A stretch of 32,060 nt of DNA from JAVBLF01 sp031553675 (GTDB lineage: Bacteria; Bacillota; Clostridia; Christensenellales; CALWSW01): contig JAVBLF010000116.1 in the NCBI GenBank assembly GCA_031553675.1, forward strand, positions 1 to 32,060. The letters run 5' to 3'. Below the pieces are notes generated by a model. It was given only the letters and a program-made list of their open reading frames with translations, ran no database searches and was not told the DNA's origin. Below are positions 15,262-23,448 of this stretch, one piece after another. Made by a program: the position numbers and the translations under genes. Each line of letters starts with the position of its first letter. Within the stretch, counting starts at the first letter, position 1.

Positions 15262-16632
15262 TCAGCCTTTGTACTTGCTCGTACCCGTGACGTAACGCAT
15301 GGAGACGTAACCCGTCGAACCGTTGTAGCTTGTGCGCGCCCAGGAGCCTTCATACGCGGCAATTTTGATCGCCGTGCCGTTCGGGAGTTCGGCGAGTACG
15401 GCGCTCGAGGCGTCAGGCGTTTCGCGCAGGTTGAGCGTACCGCCATTCGTCGTCACGACGCCGCTGTCGTAGGCGTTCGGGTCGTACTTGACGTAGCCCG
15501 CAGCGCAGTACCCCGTCTGTCCGCCATGCGACACGCGCAACCAGCCCTCCAGCACTTCGAGGATATCGACCTGCGCTTGATTCGGGATGCCGAGAAGCAC
15601 CGAGGCTGCACCGTTCGGCTCTTTGCGAAGGTTGAGCGTCGAGCCCTGCGTCGCAACCGTGCCGGTGTAAAGCACCTCGCTTGACGGTGTCGGCTTGGGC
15701 GTGCTGCTTCCCGTGTATTCGACGAGATCGCGCGAGACATAGCCGACGGCGCCGCGGTAGAAGACGCGCACCCAGCTCGCCGTTTCGCTGATCACCGTCA
15801 GCGAAGCGCCCGACGGCAACACCGTCACAACGCTGCTGGACGTGCTCGCCTTGGCGCGCAGATTGAGCGTTTTGCTCGTCACACGGACGATCTTGCCGCT
15901 GGGCTGTGCCGACTCGCCGCGGTAGAGCGCGCTTCCTTCCAACGCCCCCTTGTCGAGCACGGCAGCCGTATACTTCGAATCCCTCACGCCCTCAAATGAG
16001 ATGGTCTGGGTACCGCTCGGGCAGTTGTCAAAGATCCATTTCGCATCCGAAACACGCAGGCGCACGCAGCCATGTGAGGCGCGCCGTCCGAGGTTGTTGA
16101 GCGAGGTCTTCACGAGTGTCGATTCGTCTTTTTCGTTGTAGAGCACCGAGTGAAAGAGATACGGACCGTTGAAGCGCGTCCAGTATTGCGCCCAGACGCC
16201 GAATTTCGTAAAGTAACCCCAGCGGTACTGGGAACTCGTCGAATAGGTACCCAATGGCGTTGGCGTCTCGTCTTTGCCGGTCGAGCAGATCATCTGGCGG
16301 TAGAGTTTGCCTTCTTTCGTGTAGGCGGACACCACTTGGTTGATCACGTCGATGCGGAGTTCGTAGCGGGCAGCGGCCGCTTTGAGGATTCGTGGTTGTG
16401 CGGTGGCGGTTGCGCTTTCGGGGCCCTTGCCCGTGTCGCTGTCTTCGAACTCGATGTATGATTCGGGGTTTTTGGGATCCATGTCATTGGCCTCCTCTGC
16501 GCCCGTTTGGGCGTCAAGAACTTCATCATTTGCGTAGGCGGTGAGCGAGCCCGCCATCAGGAGTGCGAGTGCGATCCCCAGGATCGATTGCAAACGTCGT
16601 CTCATCTCATTCCGAACGGCGCGCATTCCCAT
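15262..16632 (-). CDS. L,D-transpeptidase (YkuD) with three SH3 repeats
   Basis: A 456-residue secreted cell-wall enzyme from ATG 16632, chosen because AGGGAG lies 8 nt upstream; earlier in-frame ATGs lack a site. An N-terminal hydrophobic segment (about 15-33, ending AYA) is a signal peptide. The YkuD domain (about 90-215) holds His161 and the catalytic SHGCVRL with Cys189, so it can make 3-3 peptidoglycan cross-links or attach proteins. Three SH3-type wall-binding repeats follow (about 248-305, 322-383 and 391-449), each with a TLNLR core; a short Pro/Ser linker separates the first two. It is a single-gene unit with its own terminator. Confidence 0.93.
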   Translation of the reverse strand: MGMRAVRNEMRRRLQSILGIALALLMAGSLTAYANDEVLDAQTGAEEANDMDPKNPESYIEFEDSDTGKGPESATATAQPRILKAAAARYELRIDVINQVVSAYTKEGKLYRQMICSTGKDETPTPLGTYSTSSQYRWGYFTKFGVWAQYWTRFNGPYLFHSVLYNEKDESTLVKTSLNNLGRRASHGCVRLRVSDAKWIFDNCPSGTQTISFEGVRDSKYTAAVLDKGALEGSALYRGESAQPSGKIVRVTSKTLNLRAKASTSSSVVTVLPSGASLTVISETASWVRVFYRGAVGYVSRDLVEYTGSSTPKPTPSSEVLYTGTVATQGSTLNLRKEPNGAASVLLGIPNQAQVDILEVLEGWLRVSHGGQTGYCAAGYVKYDPNAYDSGVVTTNGGTLNLRETPDASSAVLAELPNGTAIKIAAYEGSWARTSYNGSTGYVSMRYVTGTSKYKG

Positions 16633-16824
16633 TTCGATCTCTCCCTTACATCTCAACATGTCTTCTTTTTGCATTCTCTTATTCAACTATTCTTATATTA
16701 TCATCGTAGCAACTCGTCATAGTATATGCAAGCCTTGGTGAGACTTTCCCCGAAAAAAAGCGAAGTTCAGCAATTTGTCGAGCATCGGCAAGCTTTCAGC
16801 GCCGTGCTGAAGCATTTCTAACGA

Positions 16825-16853
16825 TTGACATAATTTACAAAAAGACGTAAAAT
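16825..16853 (+). promoter_or_regulatory. sigma-A promoter of the Wzz-like gene
   Basis: TTGACA (16825-16830), 17 bp, TAAAAT (16848-16853). The start point near 16860 would give a leader of about 30 nt to the TTG start codon. Confidence 0.75.
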
Positions 16854-16890
16854 AGCAACGTACAAATTCTACGGGATGTGAACTGATACT

Positions 16891-17592
16891 TTGCATGATG
16901 AAAAACAATCGCCGTACAAATGCTTGGCACTCTGCGTTTTGCGCTTCCGGACGCCGATCCTCGCCGCTACCCTTCTCACACTGATCGTCGCATCGCTGCT
17001 CAACTTTTTAGTACTGCCCCCGCGCTTTTCGTCGACGGCCTCGGTCTTCCTGCTCAACCGTCCAGACGAGGCGCTTCCCGTTTCGGTCGGCGATCTCGAG
17101 GCGAGCACCCGTCTGATCAACGATGTTCGGGCGATCACGGAAAGCCACAAAGTGCGGAGAGACGTCGCTGCGGCCTGTGGATTGCCTGATTTGAACGCGT
17201 ACGAGATCGACACCGCAGCCATCAAAGAAACGCGCGTCATTCAGTTCTCTGTGACGGGGCCGTCCGCCTACATGACGGCGAACATCGCGAACGAAATGGC
17301 GCTCCGATCGTCGATGGAAGTAAGCGACATCTTGCGCTACCGCGACATCTCCTTCCTCGACGCCGCCGAAGTGCCGAGCCGACCGTCGGGGCCTACGCGC
17401 GAGAAAAACATCGTCCTGTCGGCTGCGATCGCCTGGGCGCTGGCGACGATTGCGGCCTACGCATGGCAAAGCTTGCATCCGACTTTGCAAACGATAGACG
17501 ACGTCGAAGCAGAGGCCGAACTGCCTGTGCTCGCCTTGCTCCCCTATGCGAGCAAGCTCGAAACGACCTTTTCGCCCTTCGATGTCACGTAA
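16891..17592 (+). CDS. Wzz/YveK-type chain-length regulator protein
   Basis: A 233-residue membrane protein of the Gram-positive Wzz (CpsC/YveK) type: a first transmembrane segment at about residues 20-42 (PILAATLLTLIVASLLNFLV), a long extracytoplasmic stretch, a Pro-rich PSRPSGPTREK before the second transmembrane segment, and that segment at about 175-195. Such proteins set polysaccharide chain length and activate a partner BY-kinase. Only a TTG start is available, since an in-frame stop lies just upstream; the ribosome site is weak. The cytoplasmic tail ends in PFDVT with no kinase fusion, no kinase gene follows, and a terminator comes at once, so it is an orphan here. Confidence 0.85.
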   Translation: MHDEKQSPYKCLALCVLRFRTPILAATLLTLIVASLLNFLVLPPRFSSTASVFLLNRPDEALPVSVGDLEASTRLINDVRAITESHKVRRDVAAACGLPDLNAYEIDTAAIKETRVIQFSVTGPSAYMTANIANEMALRSSMEVSDILRYRDISFLDAAEVPSRPSGPTREKNIVLSAAIAWALATIAAYAWQSLHPTLQTIDDVEAEAELPVLALLPYASKLETTFSPFDVT

Positions 17593-17593
17593 C

Positions 17594-17621
17594 AAAAAAA
17601 GTGCCCCTGCGGGCACTTTTT
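17594..17621. terminator. strong bidirectional terminator
   Basis: AAAAGTGCCC (17597-17606), loop CTGC, GGGCACTTTT (17611-17620), with A and T runs on both sides. It serves the convergent Wzz-like and beta-propeller genes. Confidence 0.95.
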
Positions 17622-17633
17622 GGAAGGCTTGCG

Positions 17634-19817
17634 TCAGTAGACGATCGTGAGCGCCGACTTGATTTTGTAGCTGTCGTAGTTCAGCGCGACGAGGGCGTTT
17701 TGCGTAACGTAGTAGAGCGTGTCGCCGACGTAGGCGAAGCGGCTGTCGTTCGAGTTGGCGTAGTAGTCTTGGAGTTCGAAGCGCGCGCCCTCCTTGAAGC
17801 CTTGGGGCGTGACCTCGACGACGAGGCCGCCACGCCACGACGTTACGGTCGCGTCTCGGTCGCCTGTCTTGATCTCGCTGTCTTCGTAGTAGAAGGGCAT
17901 CGTCATCGTGCCGCGCGAGGCGTCGAACATGATGGTCTTGGGGTTGCTCATGCCGATCGTCGTCGTGTTGGGGCCGCCGATCACGAGCTCGTGGATCTTG
18001 GCGGGTTTTTGCGGGTTGGACACGTCGTACATCGTGAACTGCACGCCGCCCGTCCGGTAGCCGACGTGCTTGTCTTTTTGCTCTTTGTTCTTGACATAGG
18101 TGTTTTCGATGCAATAGCCCATGCCGATCAAGTACTTGTCCTGAAAGGGATGCAGGTAGCCTGTGAAGCCCTTGAGGTCGAGGGTACCGGCCTTTTTCGG
18201 GCTGGAGGCCGACGCGAGGTCGAGCACGAGCAGCGGGTCAAAGCCGCCTGTCGTCGCGACGTACGCGGTGTCGCCGCGGAAGCGCACACTGTCGAGGTAG
18301 GTATCCCTGGCGATCGCGTCGAGGTGCCCCGCCTGTTTGAGGGTCTTGGCGTCGAAGACCGTGAGATCGATTTGATTTCCCGTCTTAGCAAAATAGCGGT
18401 TTGACAGCACGCGGAGAGTACCTTTCGACTCGTCGAGCGAGAATTTGTCCTGGATCTGTCCGCTGACCTTCGCCATGGCCGCAAACGAATAGCCTCCTTG
18501 CTTCGTGTCGAAGCGCGCGATCGTCGTGTGGCTGTTCGTCTCTTTCGCTCCGATCGGAAAACAGTCGCGCATGCCCGATTCGATCTTCGCGTCGTACTTG
18601 CCGCGCAGGCGCTTGGGAAGCGTGAGGTAGATCGCGTTTTTGCTCATGTAGAGTTCGTTGCCACTGCCCGTCTCGTAGGTGGACAGTTGCAGCGGCTTAT
18701 CATCGCTGCTGAGATCGACGGCCGCCAGCGCGACAAACTGGATCCAGCGCGTATCGGAATAGACGCTGAGATAAATGTCCTTCGGCGACATGACGTAAAA
18801 CTCGCTTCCCAGAGCGGAATCCTGGTATTTGGGCAGGATGTCGATCAAAGGCGATTGGTCATAAGCTGACATCGTCTGCGAGGCCAGCAGGTAGAGCGTG
18901 TTGTTGTAGAGGCGGTTCGTGAGGCTGTCGCCCTGAATGTTGATCTGGCGTTTGAGAACGATCTGTTTGGGATTCGCAATGTCGTAAATGTCGATGCCGG
19001 TAAAGCTGGCGTCGTTTCGGCGGTACATCGACATCGGCAGGTTGCTCTGGTTGGCCTTGACGCCCTCGTAGATGTTGACGTTTGTCTTGCGCGAGACGAT
19101 GACGAGGTTTTTGCCGCTGATGTAGAGATCCTGATAAGTCGGAAGCTCTTCCCCGATCCGCGCGTTGGGCTTGAGCATGCCGATCTGCTTGGGCGTGCCC
19201 GTGCGGACGTCGAACACCGCAATGCCCTTGGAGGGATGGAGGTAAAACAGCGTATCGCCGTCGGTCTTGATGATGTCGGATTCGTCGACGCCCTCGACCT
19301 GGGTGTTGGTCGTCGAGTGCGCCTTGGCCGACGGATAGGTCGAGGTGATGGGCGCTTCCTCAGCCTCATCAACAGGCTCGTAATCGGGCTCGTCGATGGG
19401 TTCCGCAATGGTTCCCTCTTCTAAGGGACCGAGGGAATCGCGGTTGTCGTCAGTTCTCGCCGTCTTGCGTGGCACGTAAAAGCGCTGCAAGAGCTTGGTC
19501 AGGCTGGGCGCCGCGTACCAGTTCGATCCCTCGAGCTGGACGGCCTTGGCATTGGCGTTCGGGTCGAGCGCGTCCTTGGCCTTCCCAGTGTTGAGGTCGA
19601 TCATGTCTTCAAAGTCGTAATGCAACAAGTCATTGACTTTGATGCGGCCCGTGGCGGGCAGAGGCGTCAGTTTCACGTCGGTGCCCAGCACCGTTTCGGT
19701 GCCGCTCTTGTCGCTCGTGACGGTGATGCCGCCCTCGCTGGCCGCCTGGGCAAACGGCGCAAGCAGACAGCTCAACGCCGCAAGCGCGCTCAACGCGGCA
19801 ATTCGTTTCCAAAACAT
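17634..19817 (-). CDS. secreted beta-propeller domain protein (PF09826-like)
   Basis: A 727-residue exported protein from ATG 19817, which has AGGAGGT upstream; the frame before it has no such site. Residues 1-25 form a signal peptide ending in AQAAS. After an acidic Pro/Glu linker comes the family hallmark TNTQVEGVDESDIIKTDGD and then repeated beta-strand blades (LFYLHPSKGIAVFDV, VIVSRKTNVNIY, FTGIDIYDIANPKQIVLKRQ, GYLHPFQDKYLIGMGYC), a propeller as in the Beta_propel family. The function of these proteins is unknown; an extracellular scaffolding or binding role is likely. Only 42 bp separate its start from the palindromic element at 19860-20025, so its promoter lies in or beyond that element. 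Confidence 0.88.
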   Translation of the reverse strand: MFWKRIAALSALAALSCLLAPFAQAASEGGITVTSDKSGTETVLGTDVKLTPLPATGRIKVNDLLHYDFEDMIDLNTGKAKDALDPNANAKAVQLEGSNWYAAPSLTKLLQRFYVPRKTARTDDNRDSLGPLEEGTIAEPIDEPDYEPVDEAEEAPITSTYPSAKAHSTTNTQVEGVDESDIIKTDGDTLFYLHPSKGIAVFDVRTGTPKQIGMLKPNARIGEELPTYQDLYISGKNLVIVSRKTNVNIYEGVKANQSNLPMSMYRRNDASFTGIDIYDIANPKQIVLKRQINIQGDSLTNRLYNNTLYLLASQTMSAYDQSPLIDILPKYQDSALGSEFYVMSPKDIYLSVYSDTRWIQFVALAAVDLSSDDKPLQLSTYETGSGNELYMSKNAIYLTLPKRLRGKYDAKIESGMRDCFPIGAKETNSHTTIARFDTKQGGYSFAAMAKVSGQIQDKFSLDESKGTLRVLSNRYFAKTGNQIDLTVFDAKTLKQAGHLDAIARDTYLDSVRFRGDTAYVATTGGFDPLLVLDLASASSPKKAGTLDLKGFTGYLHPFQDKYLIGMGYCIENTYVKNKEQKDKHVGYRTGGVQFTMYDVSNPQKPAKIHELVIGGPNTTTIGMSNPKTIMFDASRGTMTMPFYYEDSEIKTGDRDATVTSWRGGLVVEVTPQGFKEGARFELQDYYANSNDSRFAYVGDTLYYVTQNALVALNYDSYKIKSALTIVY

Positions 19818-19859
19818 CGATTGACCTCCTTCGTTCAAAACATTCACACCTAGGAACAT

Positions 19860-20025
19860 TAGACCTGTCCGGAAACCCGCTTTTGGTAGATTTCTGAGCC
19901 AATATTTCGTTATGCAAGGAAGCGCCGACGACGCATAATCGAAGAAATTCTGCTAGGAGGCGCTGACGCGGCAGAGCGGAATATTGGCAGGAAAGATGCT
20001 GAAATGGGGTTTTCGGACAGGTCTA
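19860..20025. mobile_element. 166-bp MITE-like palindromic element
   Basis: The ends are inverted repeats: TAGACCTGTCCGGAAACCC at 19860-19878 against the complement of 20025-20007, with 18 of 19 matching. Similarity continues inward: CCAATATT at 19899-19906 faces AATATTGG at 19980-19987 at nearly equal depth, AGCGCC faces GGCGCT, and the centre reads GCATAAT..ATTCTGC. The whole can fold into one long imperfect hairpin. Terminal TA on both sides fits a TA target duplication (Tc1/mariner/IS630 style); a 3-bp ATT duplication is another reading. It holds no gene. This looks like a non-autonomous transposable element whose transposase is elsewhere. Confidence 0.75.
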
Positions 20026-20097
20026 TTATACATCTTTCGGTAACACAGGGCAAATCAAGCAACTTTTTCACAGCAAGCTGGGTTTTTGCGCCAGATG

Positions 20098-20106
20098 TGG
20101 TATGAT
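20098..20106 (+). promoter_or_regulatory. extended -10 promoter
   Basis: TGGTATGAT is an extended -10, 28 bp before the ATG at 20135. No good -35 is visible. Confidence 0.45.
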
Positions 20107-20134
20107 GGAATGCAAATGGAAGGGAGTGCGCGCC

Positions 20135-20863
20135 ATGCTGACGACGCCAAAGGAATACGCTGACTCGCTCGACGAAGCGGGCAAAAGCTGGCTCACGGAG
20201 TTTCTGCAATACATGGACGAGGCGCACGGCGATATCCCGCCCATCATGTTCCGCCAACGGCCGATGTTCAAGGTAGGGCAAAGCTATGTGCTCTTCTCCG
20301 TCGCGAAAACGTATTTCACCGTCCATACGCTGAACTTCGACTTGATCGAGACGCTTCACGATACCTTGCCCCGCGCGAGCTTTGGCAAGGGATGCGTCAA
20401 AGTGAAGTTCTCCGACGACGCGGCCAAGCCCATTTTGAAGGCGTTGATCGACGAGATCGTCCGGCTGAACCAGCTCGAATGCCCGCCCGAAGTCGATGTC
20501 GTGCCTGACTTGCCCTACGAGGAAGCCCTTGTGAAAGCCTTTTCGGGGAGCAAGGACATCTGGCTTCCGCTCTACGAAGCGCTCCGCGATGCCGCCCGCG
20601 AACGGCTGCCGGCATGGGTCGAGTACTTCCCCGCCGTCGGCTTGCGCTGGAAACACGAAAGCACATTCGCCGACATCGGCGCAACGAAGACGGCTTTGCG
20701 CGTCGAGTTTTATCTGGACGCGGCGCATCCCGAATGCCGGCCCATCAAGACGGTGCAAACTTCAAAAAACCGTGTCGCGCACACCGTCGAGCTGACGGAT
20801 GCCGACGGGATCGGCGCGCTTCTCGACTGGATCGCGGCCTCTTACGAATTGACGAAAAAGTAA
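20135..20863 (+). CDS. DUF1801-like plus DUF5655-like two-domain protein
   Basis: A 242-residue cytoplasmic protein from ATG 20135, chosen for the GGGAG site; in-frame ATGs at 20102 and 20105 sit on the -10. The first half (MFRQRPMFKVGQSYVLFSVA, FTVHTLNFDLIETLHDTLP, KVKFSDDA) resembles the DUF1801/YdhG fold, in which a strand-rich frataxin-like core is often described. The second half (PAWVEYFPAVGLRWKHESTFADIGATKTALRVEFYL and later TVELTDADGIGALLDWI) resembles DUF5655. Both are families of unknown function, found singly more often than joined. It is monocistronic, with a shared terminator downstream. Confidence 0.75.
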   Translation: MLTTPKEYADSLDEAGKSWLTEFLQYMDEAHGDIPPIMFRQRPMFKVGQSYVLFSVAKTYFTVHTLNFDLIETLHDTLPRASFGKGCVKVKFSDDAAKPILKALIDEIVRLNQLECPPEVDVVPDLPYEEALVKAFSGSKDIWLPLYEALRDAARERLPAWVEYFPAVGLRWKHESTFADIGATKTALRVEFYLDAAHPECRPIKTVQTSKNRVAHTVELTDADGIGALLDWIAASYELTKK

Positions 20864-20884
20864 AACATGGAAAATGAGGCATAG

Positions 20885-20915
20885 AAAAAGAGCGGTCGAT
20901 TCGGCCGCTCTTTTT
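20885..20915. terminator. bidirectional intrinsic terminator
   Basis: AAAAAGAGCGG (20885-20895) pairs with CCGCTCTTTTT (20905-20915) between the convergent two-domain gene and putP. Confidence 0.95.
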
Positions 20916-20940
20916 GGCGTTGCTTTTTGGGCTTTGACGA

Positions 20941-22497
20941 CTACATCGCCTTCACCTTGTCAAAGTCGTGGTCGAGATCGCGCGACGGAGGCGGCGTCAC
21001 GAGCGAGACGACGACGATCGCCAGGCAGGAGAAGACAAAGGCCGGAAGCAGTTCGTAGATCCCAAAGATGCCGCCCAACGGCTTGATCGCCATCTTCCAA
21101 AGGAAGACCATCGCCGCGCCCGACACCATGCCCGCGATCGCGCCCTGGAGGTTGATCCGCTTCCAAAAAAGCGAGAAAATCAACGTCGGCCCAAACGTCG
21201 CGCCGAATCCCGCCCATGCGAAAGAAACGATCGTGAAAATCACGCTCTTTTCGTCGAGCGCGATCAACATGCCGATCACGGCGATCGCAACCAGCGTGAT
21301 GCGCGTCACGGTCATGACTTCCGAATCGGCCGCTTTCTTGTGGAACACGCCCTGGTAGAGGTTCTTCGCGACGGCTGACGACGCGATCAGGAGGTAAGAG
21401 TCGGACGAGGAGATCGTCGCCGCGAGGATGCCGGCCATCATGATGCCTGCGACCAGTGGCGGCATAAGTTTCGTACTCAGGATGATGAAGACGCTCTCAG
21501 CGGCGCTGGAACTCAGCAGTTCCGTCGGATAGAGCGTGCGCCCCACGATGCCGATCAAGACCGCCGCAAACAACGAAATCAGAACCCACACCGTCGCGAT
21601 GCGGCGCGAAGGCTTCAGCTCATCCGCATGGCGGATCGCCATGAAGCGGAGCAACACTTGCGGCATGCCGAAGTAGCCAAGCCCCCACGCCATCGTAGAG
21701 ACGATGGTCAAAAGGCCGTAGCCGCCCGCCGCGCCGAAGAGTGGTTTGCCCACCGCGTCGATCTGCTGCACGCCATCCACGACCTGGGGCGTAGCGATGC
21801 CGAAGAATTCGAAGAAACCGGGAATGTTCTTGGCGTTGTCGAGCACAGCGTTCAGACCACCGGCTAATGTCGTACCGACGATCAGCACCAGACAGAGCGC
21901 GATGACCATGACGATCGCCTGCATGAAGTCAGATGCGCTCTCGGCCAGGAAGCCGCCGAGAAAGGTGTAGATCACCACGAAAGCGGCGCCCGCGATCATC
22001 ATGGGGATGTACTTGGTGCCAAAGATCGTGCTGAAGAGCTTTCCACAGGTCACGAAGCAACTCGACGCATAGACCGTAAAGAAGACGAGGATGAAGACCG
22101 ACGCGATCGACATGAGAATTTTTTTCTTTTCACGGAAACGATTGCTGAAAAAGTCCGGTACGGTGATCGCGTTGCCTGCGACGACGGAATAATTGCGCAG
22201 ACGACGCGCGACGATGAGCCAGTTGACATAGGTGCCGATCGCGAGGCCGAGCGCCGTCCAAAACGCGTCGGCCAAGCCGCACCAATACGCGACGCCCGGC
22301 AAACCCATCAGCAGCCAGCCGCTCATATCGGACGCCTCGGCGCTGAAAGCCGCCATCCACGGCCCCAGAGAGCGCTCGCCCAAAAAAAACGCCTCGCTGT
22401 TTTCGTTGGAGCGTCGCATGAAGTACACTCCGATGCCAATGACGAATAGCACGTAAAATAGCATGGCAAAAAAGATCTGCAATTTGCCGGAGTCCAT
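20941..22497 (-). CDS. putP: sodium/proline symporter
   Basis: A 518-residue member of the sodium:solute symporter (SSF) family with about 13 membrane segments. The run of features matches PutP: RSNENSEAFFLGERSLGPW, AEASDMSGWLLMGLPG in the second helix (sodium/proline site region), GYFGMPQVLLRFMA, ILAATISSSDSYLL, and FAWAGFGATFGPTLIFSLFW near the C-terminus. It should import L-proline with sodium for nutrition or osmoprotection. The ATG at 22497 has an AGGGGG site. It is a one-gene unit with an extended -10 upstream. No proline catabolic gene is adjacent, so the substrate is assigned by similarity only. Confidence 0.92.
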   Translation of the reverse strand: MDSGKLQIFFAMLFYVLFVIGIGVYFMRRSNENSEAFFLGERSLGPWMAAFSAEASDMSGWLLMGLPGVAYWCGLADAFWTALGLAIGTYVNWLIVARRLRNYSVVAGNAITVPDFFSNRFREKKKILMSIASVFILVFFTVYASSCFVTCGKLFSTIFGTKYIPMMIAGAAFVVIYTFLGGFLAESASDFMQAIVMVIALCLVLIVGTTLAGGLNAVLDNAKNIPGFFEFFGIATPQVVDGVQQIDAVGKPLFGAAGGYGLLTIVSTMAWGLGYFGMPQVLLRFMAIRHADELKPSRRIATVWVLISLFAAVLIGIVGRTLYPTELLSSSAAESVFIILSTKLMPPLVAGIMMAGILAATISSSDSYLLIASSAVAKNLYQGVFHKKAADSEVMTVTRITLVAIAVIGMLIALDEKSVIFTIVSFAWAGFGATFGPTLIFSLFWKRINLQGAIAGMVSGAAMVFLWKMAIKPLGGIFGIYELLPAFVFSCLAIVVVSLVTPPPSRDLDHDFDKVKAM

Positions 22498-22522
22498 AAC
22501 TTGTCCCCCTTGTTTTTGCCTT

Positions 22523-22531
22523 ATTGTACCA
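22523..22531 (-). promoter_or_regulatory. extended -10 of putP
   Basis: On the minus strand TGGTACAAT, 25 bp before the putP ATG; the -35 is poor. Confidence 0.4.
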
Positions 22532-22561
22532 CATTCGCAGATCGAAGGGCGAACTGTTCCG

Positions 22562-22584
22562 AAAAAAAGCCCGCTACTGCGGGC
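22562..22584 (-). terminator. intrinsic terminator of the HD-domain gene
   Basis: On the minus strand GCCCGC-AGTA-GCGGGC followed by TTTTTTT, 10 bp after the stop codon. Confidence 0.93.
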
Positions 22585-22593
22585 CGGTATGCT

Positions 22594-23208
22594 TCAAGCG
22601 CTTGAGATGACTTCGAGAAAGCGCGCGATCGTCTCTTCTTCGGCATCGCGATCGGCACGTCCACGCCCCAAACGATCGCAAAGCCCCAATCGCGCAACGT
22701 CGCGCGGGTCGCATTCGCGTTTCATGCCGGCGACGTCGGCAAAAGGCAATCCTTTGACGACAAAGAGGATTTGCATGTGCCAGCGGACAAGCGCCGCAAC
22801 CCGTCCGACGAAATCCGCATCTTCTGTCAGGCAAGCAAAAAAGCGACGCACGAGCGCCGCGCCCGCCTTGTCATGGTCGTATGACGTGATGCGCCCTTTC
22901 CGACGTTGGGTCGTCGTGGCTTTGCCGATGTCGTGTAAGAGCGCCGCCCACATGAAGGCCAGCGGATCGCCTGCGCTTGCTTTGACAAATGCCGCCTCAT
23001 CGACGACGAGCATGGTGTGCTTCCACACGTTTCCCTCGGGGTGATGGGTGGGCGATTGCGGGACGTGCTGGAGGCGCGACAGCATCGAAAAAGGAAACGC
23101 GTCGAGCGCTCCGTTTCGCAAGAGCGCTTCGAGCGTTTCCGACGGCTTGGCGTCTTCCATCAGGTGGGATGCGATCGTTTCGAATGTCGCTTGGATCGTC
23201 ATCGTCAC
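22594..23208 (-). CDS. HD-domain protein (putative phosphohydrolase)
   Basis: A 204-residue protein with an HD domain: a first His in NVWKHTMLVVDEA, the HD pair in AALLHDIGKATTT, SYDHDKAGA and a distal RWHMQ. This resembles the HD parts of tRNA nucleotidyltransferase-like and nucleotide phosphohydrolase proteins; no nucleotidyltransferase domain is present. Start: GTG 23208 overlaps the stop of the small upstream gene (GTGA, 23205-23208), which favours it over ATG 23202, since neither has a strong site of its own. Translational coupling to the small gene is likely. The substrate is unknown. Confidence 0.82.
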   Translation of the reverse strand: MTMTIQATFETIASHLMEDAKPSETLEALLRNGALDAFPFSMLSRLQHVPQSPTHHPEGNVWKHTMLVVDEAAFVKASAGDPLAFMWAALLHDIGKATTTQRRKGRITSYDHDKAGAALVRRFFACLTEDADFVGRVAALVRWHMQILFVVKGLPFADVAGMKRECDPRDVARLGLCDRLGRGRADRDAEEETIARFLEVISSA

Positions 23209-23360
23209 GTCTCGGTGGGGTCGTCTTCGCGCTGGTGCGAGCCGCTGCGCCCAAAGACGGCACGCGCACTCTCGGCTTGCGGGTCGTGCTTGACGTGCTT
23301 GGAACGGAACTTTCCGTCAATGCGCTTTCGGTTTTGCGTGCTCTTCATCTTTTCTCCCAT
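23205..23360 (-). CDS. small basic protein, 51 residues, unknown function
   Basis: An unlisted short gene: ATG 23360 with AGGAGA 7 nt upstream (AAGGAGAAGTACG), 51 codons, TGA at 23207-23205. The protein starts MGEKMKSTQNRKRIDGKF, continues RSKHVKHDP, and ends with an acidic tail (EDDPTET). Eleven of the first 27 residues are Lys, Arg or His, so it may bind nucleic acid. Its stop codon overlaps the GTG of the HD-domain gene by 4 bp, a typical mark of a real operon partner. I recognise no family. Confidence 0.65.
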   Translation of the reverse strand: MGEKMKSTQNRKRIDGKFRSKHVKHDPQAESARAVFGRSGSHQREDDPTET

Positions 23361-23448
23361 CGTACTTCTCCTTGCTTTTCAGTCGGCATGCCGCTTTTTT
23401 ATTCTCCCTCGCATCCATGTCGGCATGCGTGACGCTTGTTGGAAAACG

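Noticed and set aside
17008..18114. 368-codon minus-strand open frame over the Wzz end and the beta-propeller C-terminus
   Set aside because: It crosses a strong terminator and overlaps two real genes; Arg/Asp-rich shadow.
23361..23448. Repeated GCATGCCGAC in the gap before the small basic gene as a terminator or operator
   Set aside because: The hairpin it can form is only CGGCATGCCG with no loop of useful size and no T run; the direct repeat is too short to stand alone.
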